Assembly: GCA_030248065.1 (NCBI GenBank)
Contig: JASAMV010000684.1
Location: forward strand, 111,873-175,872
Source of the DNA: Rhynchonema sp. JSB1_4
Taxonomy: Eukaryota > Nematoda > Chromadorea > Monhysterida > Xyalidae
Direction of reading: 5' to 3'
DNA length: 64,000 bases
A program made the translations under genes and the position numbers. The notes below the pieces were generated by a model that was not told the DNA's origin, did no database searches, and worked only from the letters and a program-made list of their open reading frames with translations. Every line of letters starts with the position of its first letter. The first letter of the stretch is position 1. Shown here one piece after another: positions 57,111 through 64,000 of this stretch.

Positions 57111-57870
57111 TTGCAGTCTTAGACCATACCGTATCACCCTGAATTCCTACACACCTAAAATGTTTCGGGTTACTGTAGTCACGTCGTGCGTGGTTTTACG
57201 AGCGAAAGCCAGGGTTGGGCAAAAAAACGGCGGCGTTTTTTCTTAAAAAACGACGTTTTTTTCAAAAAAAACGCCTGGGTCGTTTTTCGTTTTTTTTAAA
57301 TCCTGAATTTCCTTGATTTTCCCTGATTTTTCAGGGAAAGTACCCTGATTATCAAGGAAAATCAATTTTTTGTCCCATTTTTTTCAAAAAATTTTAGACC
57401 AATTTTTACTTTGACGAGATACGTCGATATACGGAGTTTGACTTTCAGTGATGACCCCGGCCAAAGTTGGTCCCATGATGCGGGTCTGATATGGGATCTT
57501 AACAACTCGCTAGAAAAGGGTTGAAACCGTTTATTTTGCCTCAGAACACATAGAATTACTTCATTTAACCACGTTTTCTTCCCAACACGAGCGTTTTCCA
57601 ATTTTTTTGGTGGCATATTTTGGTCATCTGGGCGTTTTAAAAAAACGTTTTTTCTAAAAAAAACGTTTTTTTAAAAAAACGATTTTTTGAAAAAAAACGT
57701 TTTTTGCCCAACCCTGGCGAAAGCGCCAAGATAATGAAACATTTAACGCACGTTTGTGTGTGTTGTTTATAGGCTTTAATCGCAAACCGTGCGGGACGTG
57801 GCTACAGTAACCGGAAACATTTTAGGCGTGTAAGAATTCAGGGTAATACGGTATGGTCCAAGACTGCAAG
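57111..57870. mobile_element. Palindromic MITE interrupted by a hAT element
   Basis: 57111-57200 (TTGCAGTCTTAGACCATACC and following) is the reverse complement of about 57780-57870 (GGTATGGTCCAAGACTGCAA at its end), roughly 85-90% identical over about 90 bp. A hAT element (57210-57716) sits near the inner end of the left arm. Without it, the element is about 245 bp. Confidence 0.75.
57210..57716. mobile_element. hAT-like MITE, TSD GCGAAAGC, sister of 39321-39848
   Basis: Begins CAGGGTTGGGCAAAAAAA and ends TTTTTTGCCCAACCCTG; flanks 57202-57209 and 57717-57724 are both GCGAAAGC. Sequence near-identical to 39321-39848, including the unique middle (GATGACCCCGGCCAAAGTTG). Confidence 0.93.
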
Positions 57871-59226
57871 CATATGTCCAGCCATTGTTTGCGGACTGTT
57901 ATTCTGTATGACACTGTCTTCAAAAATGGGTCGAGATGCTGTCCATCCACATTCTGCATGTTTTACGTGTGAAGTCCCTCCAGTTAGCCCTTCCGCAACA
58001 GTATTTTACGCTGGTCAAAACTTGTGTGGCCTCAGCTACGAATCTCATGGTTAATGCAAAACCAATGCATCACTGTGCCGGACATCACACCGCCGATAAC
58101 TACATATTTGAAAACCGACTTTGTGTCCGGACATGCACCTAGACTATTTAGTCTGGTGCTGGTTTTTGGGTGCCAGCTCTGGCTGTCCCTCTAACTGACG
58201 AGACCCAGGCAGCCGCGGTATTAGACTTTGGGTCGAAACCGCAACCCCACCACGCGTCATAATATGCACCCGGTGCCCTCAAAGCACACCCGCATATACG
58301 ACTTTGTGTTTTACTTTGTGTAGCAGTTTTACAGCTGGGCATCCAGAGACATTATTTTCTCGTCAGCTTCATGATTCTGGACGATATCGCGTTTCGAACG
58401 AATTTGGTCGCCGACTGTTGAGCGGCACGGGGCAAGGCGATTGACCTGCTTTGGAAGCAAAAAATTGGGATCGTTTGTCCCGTAGCACATCGTTGCACAT
58501 AAGCACAATTTATCTCATTTTATTTGAATGCGGCATTGTTTTTCCCCAGAGCAGAGCACAATGAAGGTTGCTATGTATGATTGGATGCATTGATCGGCTG
58601 CCTTTTCATACCAGAAATTCGAATGAGCATGATTTTTGTCAGGATATCGAAGACTTCAGAGGCGAGTTACAAACTCTGGGGTTTGAATCATGAGTAAATG
58701 GATATATTGCGGCCGATTTCCGACAATTTACGGTGGAAACCCTGGTAGGTCCCTGCATGGCCGGCATGAGCATAAATTATATATGTCCAAATGTTCGTTT
58801 TGGTTCACTGAGGTCACCTTTGCGCTTTCATTGCTGTGTCTCCCACTGAACACAACTGGCAGTGCTGTCGTGCGCAGTCAAAGGTGTTGCCTGGCAACCG
58901 TGAATGTGATGTCCAACTTGTTTGCCTCTGCTGCTGACTGGGCGCTCCTGCTTTTTTCGCATTGCTCTGCTTTTGTTGTGTTGCGCTCGTGTGTTGATTT
59001 AGGCTGTTACAATTATAAACAAACAAGTGGCGAAAATGAAATTCACAAACTCTGAATCTCCGAAATTCGGTTTTTCACAAGTTTTCTTGCACATTCGCTG
59101 ATGTTTCACAGAAACAAAGAAATTTCTGGCGGGAAAAATAAAATTTTGAAATTTCAGTGTCTGTCATCCGGGCGAAACGGCGTAAGAGTTTTCTGACCCC
59201 CGTTTCGAAATAGGTAATCGACAGCC
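57871..59226. other. Intergenic with dispersed repeat copy 2 (about 58148-58310)
   Basis: 58148-58310 matches 51440-51565 over about 130 bp (CTAACTGACGAGACCCAGGC, TATTAGACTTTGGGTCGAAA). The rest has no supported gene; an open frame at 58690-59055 shows no domain. Confidence 0.45.
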
Positions 59227-62200
59227 ATGAGCGCCATTAGTCGACATCGATCGGCGATCAGCGGAAAATCGATAAATCACGTCGCACGAAAAGCACCTCA
59301 ATCGGCCAAATCTTCCATTAGCGAGACGGAGTACAACAAAGCGTCAACGCGAGAGCCTGATGGTGCGTTTCTGGCGGTGGTCGCAAGTTCCTCTGGCCTT
59401 TTGGTTCTCGAAATCTGTCGGGTTCTTTCTCAATAATGTTCTTCAAAAAAGTGTTCAGTTGTTTGCAAAAGCTCTTGTTCGAGATTAAAATCAATTCAAC
59501 CTGCGCCCCGAACACGAATACCGTCTCATATGCTGCATGAGGCCAAAACAGAAATAAATTAGTGTCATGAGTCACATGACCATCTGGTGCATTCGCACTG
59601 ACGATGGTCAAGTCCGTTTGTGAAAATCGGACAAAACGGGTGACCAGAAGCCAGCGCACAATTCATCGTGAGTGATGCCGAACTCGGGATCGAATGTTCC
59701 CGCTCAGACGAACGACTTTTGCTCCATTAAATCTCTTGTTTTCCTCAATTGAAAGATCTCAGCCGAGGTGACTAGTTCCGATCCAATCCGACCACTAAGT
59801 TTTTGAAAACAAAATATTTTTTGTTAAAATATCGATTTGTACATGTATCCCACCTTCTACAGACCTAACCGAAGTGTCCCATCCTATCATCGTGTTTGTG
59901 CCCGAAGCAGTCGATCGTCACGTGCCGTTATGTTCGGTCGCAGACCAGGACTCGAACAAAGAGAATTACACGGCGTTAGGTGACAAGTACAGACTGTCGT
60001 TCAAACAAATCAGGAATGAGGCGAAACTCGTCAAACTGGTGCTGCACAGCTATGGATTTAGTCAGGTACGCAGCAGGTGTGCCCATCTGGTTCAATGGTT
60101 ACAACTGTATCTCGTTCTCGCTACAGCGACATGAAACATTTTCTGCTCATACATATACAAATGTGTTGTGAAACATCAGCCGGTCGTGGGTGTGTAGGCC
60201 ATTGACTATGAGAGCACTAATGTTTCCACCATTGAGATTATCGCGTGGATGCATCATGGCACCGACGGTGACCAACCATAAGCCCATAAACCAAGCCAGA
60301 CCCCCACTCCAACCCGGCCATATCTGTGGTGCTCCTTTATCCGCATTTATTGTCTAAACCTGGGTGAAATTTGACCATAGTGCAATCCGAATGCGATAAC
60401 ACAGATAAAACCCGTATTGTACAGGCCAGCCCATCCAGCTCCAACTTCAACCTTCTCTGGACCGGTTCCCATCTGAAGCCACATTGTTACCGAGCGTTGA
60501 ACGCCTGGCAACGAGTCAATCACTTTCCGAGATCCTACGAATTGACCAGAAAGGTAAAATTATTTATCACTTACGTTGGTGCGTTTATGAAATTTTACAA
60601 AAAATGAAACATTTGTGAAATTCTATCATTCTGGTCGTACATCCACCACATCCTAGTTATCAGGCTTGTTAGAGTTGGTGTTAATCAGACACCAAAAACG
60701 ATTCGATTTTGGTGGCACCAAAAACGAATTTTCTCATCTTCATGATGACATGATAAGGACCAGAGTTTTTGACCGAGGTTCACACCGACCATTACAACAC
60801 CTAACTCTTGTTTGCACCGTTTCGAAAATTCCGTCCCGCATGAGCAAGCAAACCTTCAGGCTCCCTTCCAGGACCGTCTCTATCGCAACATCGAACGAAT
60901 GCGTCTTCGGCACAACAATCAATTTTTCGATTTTGTGCCCGAATTCTACGTTTGTCCGGATGAAATCGACAAGTTCCGAGCCACGCTTCGACAGCGCAAT
61001 CCGAGTGAAGCCAATCAACCTTTTATTGTCAAACCTGTGGGGTCGAGCCGCGGAAGGGGCATATTTCTGGCCACACATGTCAGTCGGGGTGGTCAGGATT
61101 TCGGAGATAAAATTATTGTCCTGTTATTGCTTTCTACTTAGTGTGGTCACACCGACGATGGCCTGATGCACGGATTACTGTTCAAGTGTGTGAGATTCAT
61201 CATATTTTTGTGGTGATGTTGATTGATGCGCGCATTGTATACCACGCATTTGGGACCCGTTCACTCAGATTCTGCACTCGTGCCAAGCAAATGTGTTTTG
61301 ACTTCCTCTAGCAGAAAGCGGTATCTTAACCACAAATAAACAATGTTACGCTGGTCGGATAAGGGGCACCAGTAAATCTCTTATATTAACTCCGAAGAAA
61401 ACCATCACGAATCAAAGCACACCGCCAAATTTTAATCCAAGGTTTGTGTGGTTATGCAAATTTTCGCATACGCGAAAACCTGACAACAAACATGGCACTA
61501 ATTTCGAATTTCCAAGTCCATATTTTGATTGCAGCCGGACGAAATTCCGCTCGGTTCAGCGCAACTTGTGTCCAAATACATCGGCAAACCGTTTCTGCTA
61601 AACGGACTCAAATTCGACCTGCGACTTTATGTGGTTGTCACCTCATTCAACCCGCTCGTGACTTATTTGTATCAGGTACACGCATTTTTTAATGAGAGTT
61701 TCGATATTTTATAGTTTTATTGCCGGTTTTTGTAATTTATTACCATGACATGGATTGAATTTTTCTGTATTTTTGACAATTTACCGTTTAGGACGGTCTG
61801 GCGCGTTTCGCAACTGAAAAATACACGAGTCAAGCCAAAGACCTTCAGTTGACCAATGCTCATTTGACCAACTACAGTCTCAACAAACACAGTTCGCGAT
61901 TTGTGAAGTAAGGTCGCTTTATTATCACGGTTTATTTCATAACGTTGATGCCACCCGTTTAAGTATGGCGCCCTTTCTGCGCCCTCCACGATATCTTCCC
62001 TTTGTAAACACACGCCGTGCAGGGCTGTGTTCACGTTTCATTGTTCTTGAACTGAAGACCATTCTGATATAATGATATTTTCCTGAGGATTCTGAAAATC
62101 GAATGGGCTGCACCAATATTCCATATGGACAGTAGGTACTTCCAATGAGCACAAAATTTTGGTTTCAGGAACACAGAGTTGCACAACGACAGCAGCGGTC

Positions 62201-63888
62201 ACAAATGGACTTTGGGTGGTCTGTTGCGTGTGATGAAGACACAGGGATACGATGTGCAATGTGGGTGTTGGGGTGGCATGTTCATGGTTTTCTTTCACAA
62301 ACGAAGTTTTCGAGCATATTTGAGGATTATGTTATTACATGCATAGCGTGGACCTCCGATTTTGTGTTATTGTGCAACCCTCGTAACAATCAAGTCCCAA
62401 ACTACAGTTTTGGTCGTAAATCGGGTTTTAACAAAAGGAATTTATGGAATCGACAAACATTATCTTGTCCCGACAATTTCGTTATTATCGGGGCTGCTAT
62501 GAGCTTATACTGTGTACATTAGCAGAGCATCTGACGCAAAACATATTGATTTGCTTTTCAGTGATGATGATGCGAATCGAAGATCTGATCATCAAAACGC
62601 TACTGTCCGTCCAAAGTGCCATCTCGGCTGGCTGTGCCACTTTGGTTCGTGCGTAGTACTATTGATTGGCCCTTCTTATGGTTTTAGGTCCGGATATAAT
62701 GAGCCTGATGTCTGTTACATGTGAATTGTGCACTATACTGCTGATGTTTTTGATAGCCCCGACGAGCTGTGCCTTCGCAGACGGCCGGTACCCCCAAATC
62801 CATCGGAATGGCCATGTAACAAATCTGCTCATAATACAATCGCACGTTCGCAGGTGCCTTACGACAACAACTGCGTTGAGTTGTTCGGTTTCGACGTTCT
62901 GCTCGACGAACATCTCAAACCGTGGCTGTTGGAGTGCAACCTGTCGCCGAGTCTGTCGTGGTTAGACACAGACACATGCCTGTGAATATATCAGTAATTG
63001 AATGACACTACTGACACAGCAATCACGCTGACAACGGCCCGGCGCACACCATTTGGTCTCTTTTCTTTTTTGAAAATTTTCTTGAAGTCTGGGCGCTGAG
63101 AACAGTGCAATGAACATGAACTAAAAAATATTTTTTGAAGGTTCATTAAAAAATTCTTCAAGATGTGAATGTGCAGAAATTCGCATTTATCTGCGAACCA
63201 CTATTCTCGACCAACTTTCGTTTTCCAGCGATACACCGTTGGACTTCAAAGTCAAAACATCGATGTTGTGTGATTTCCTGACGCTGGCTGGAATGCCGGT
63301 CGTCGACCCGATACGGGCCGGTCTGTTGCTGAGTTCGAGTCGAAGTCGGAACGTTGCAATGAAACGACACACGCCCACACGAAACAGTGCCGTCACCGGG
63401 TCGAGACCATCCACTGCCGGGTCCACTACTGCTGACTCGTGCACCAATAGTGACAACAGGTGAGTTGTCCATGGCGGGATATGACAAGAGACTCGCAGGA
63501 CAAAAGAATCCTGAAACACGAGAGATCTAATCTTTCTGCAAGGCTTATTAGGAAAGCTCGAGAGTGTCGCATCAGAGGCATCAGGCTTTGGCTTTTCGCG
63601 ACCTAAAACTGCAGCAGTTTTCGGACTTCATGTGTAGTTTCGCGAAATTTTTGAACAAAAAAGCATCCCAAATGAGCTCCAGAGCAACTTTGCTGCTTCG
63701 CTGTCACACCATTCACTGATGTTTCATAAATATTTAGTTCATCTGTTCCCAAATGTGTTTCCAAAAATTTCAGCATCAGTCCCCGTTCCCCCGAAATGGC
63801 ACCTAAACGTTCCCAAAGTGTGCACACAAACGCACGTTATCGATCTGCCACCTCCACCGCCACTCAGCAGTATGCCAAATTGCTCAAA
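59227..63888 (+). CDS. TTLL4/5-type tubulin polyglutamylase (3' end off window)
   Basis: ATP-grasp ligase of the tubulin tyrosine ligase-like family, which adds glutamate side chains to tubulin tails. Exons: 59227-59362, 59863-60060 (or 60065), 60381-60553, 60872-61078, 61535-61675, 61792-61907, 62169-62260, 62562-62652, 62781-62960, 63229-63459, 63774-63888, continuing. Family landmarks in order: [14 protein letters not shown] and [37 protein letters not shown] (nucleotide-binding loop); [20 protein letters not shown] then [106 protein letters not shown]. The ligand residues E and N of ECNLSPSL and D of FGFDV are present, so it should be active. [14 protein letters not shown] and the C-terminal LDFKVK block point to the TTLL4/5 branch. 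A Ser/Thr-rich tail begins at 63310. Substrate preference is inference. Confidence 0.92.
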
Positions 63889-64000
63889 GTTGGTTAACCC
63901 TATGAAAATTTCTTTTTCAACGTATGTTATTTCGTTTGCGACGTGAAATGTTTCAAGCGGTTTGAAAGAATGCACTGAGTGCAGTAATGTTTGTCTGTTT
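63889..64000. other. Intron at right edge
   Basis: It starts GTTGGT directly after CTCAAA of the last visible TTLL exon; the acceptor lies beyond the window. Confidence 0.5.

Overview
This window is eukaryotic and almost certainly from an invertebrate animal. Genes are split by short GT-AG introns (mostly about 45-100 bp). The products include animal-type extracellular modules (thrombospondin type 1, LDL-receptor class A, sushi-like, PAN-like, kelch-like), a gustatory-receptor-like seven-helix protein and a TTLL tubulin polyglutamylase. I cannot name the phylum. No rRNA gene, CRISPR array or prokaryotic operon is visible.

Layout. 1-11.5 kb: two minus-strand paralogues of a SLC35A-type nucleotide-sugar transporter; the first is cut by the left edge. 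About 14.4-21.9 kb: a minus-strand gene ending in an ARL14EP (ARF7EP_C) cysteine-rich domain, with a nest of DNA transposons in its large intron. 23.4-28.5 kb: two tandem plus-strand genes for small secreted triple-LDLa proteins, with duplicated promoters. 29.1-31.3 kb: a seven-helix chemoreceptor-like gene, followed at 32.1-34.6 kb by two tandem small multi-helix membrane proteins. 36.6-39.0 kb: a secreted Thr-rich, Cys-containing protein. 40.1-48.5 kb: a large secreted Gln/Asn/Gly-rich, TSP1 and multi-sushi protein with an internal tandem duplication. 49.6-53.3 kb: a secreted PAN/TSP1/kelch-like protein, followed by a broken copy of the 3' end of the sushi gene. 55.1-56.8 kb: a minus-strand membrane protein. 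59.2-63.9 kb: a TTLL4/5-type polyglutamylase that runs off the right edge.

The most striking property is the density of small non-autonomous DNA transposons whose ends I could place exactly. At least eight hAT-like elements have perfect 8-bp target duplications, several TA-flanked MITEs are present, and one MITE is flanked by TTA. Some are nested three deep. Two near-identical hAT copies (39.3 and 57.2 kb) suggest recent activity. A TA-flanked MITE sits inside a coding exon of the sushi gene, and removing it restores the frame exactly. Several introns appear to use GC-AG boundaries.

Exon coordinates were joined by hand from splice motifs, reading-phase agreement and homology. Gene spans, especially 5' ends, are approximate.
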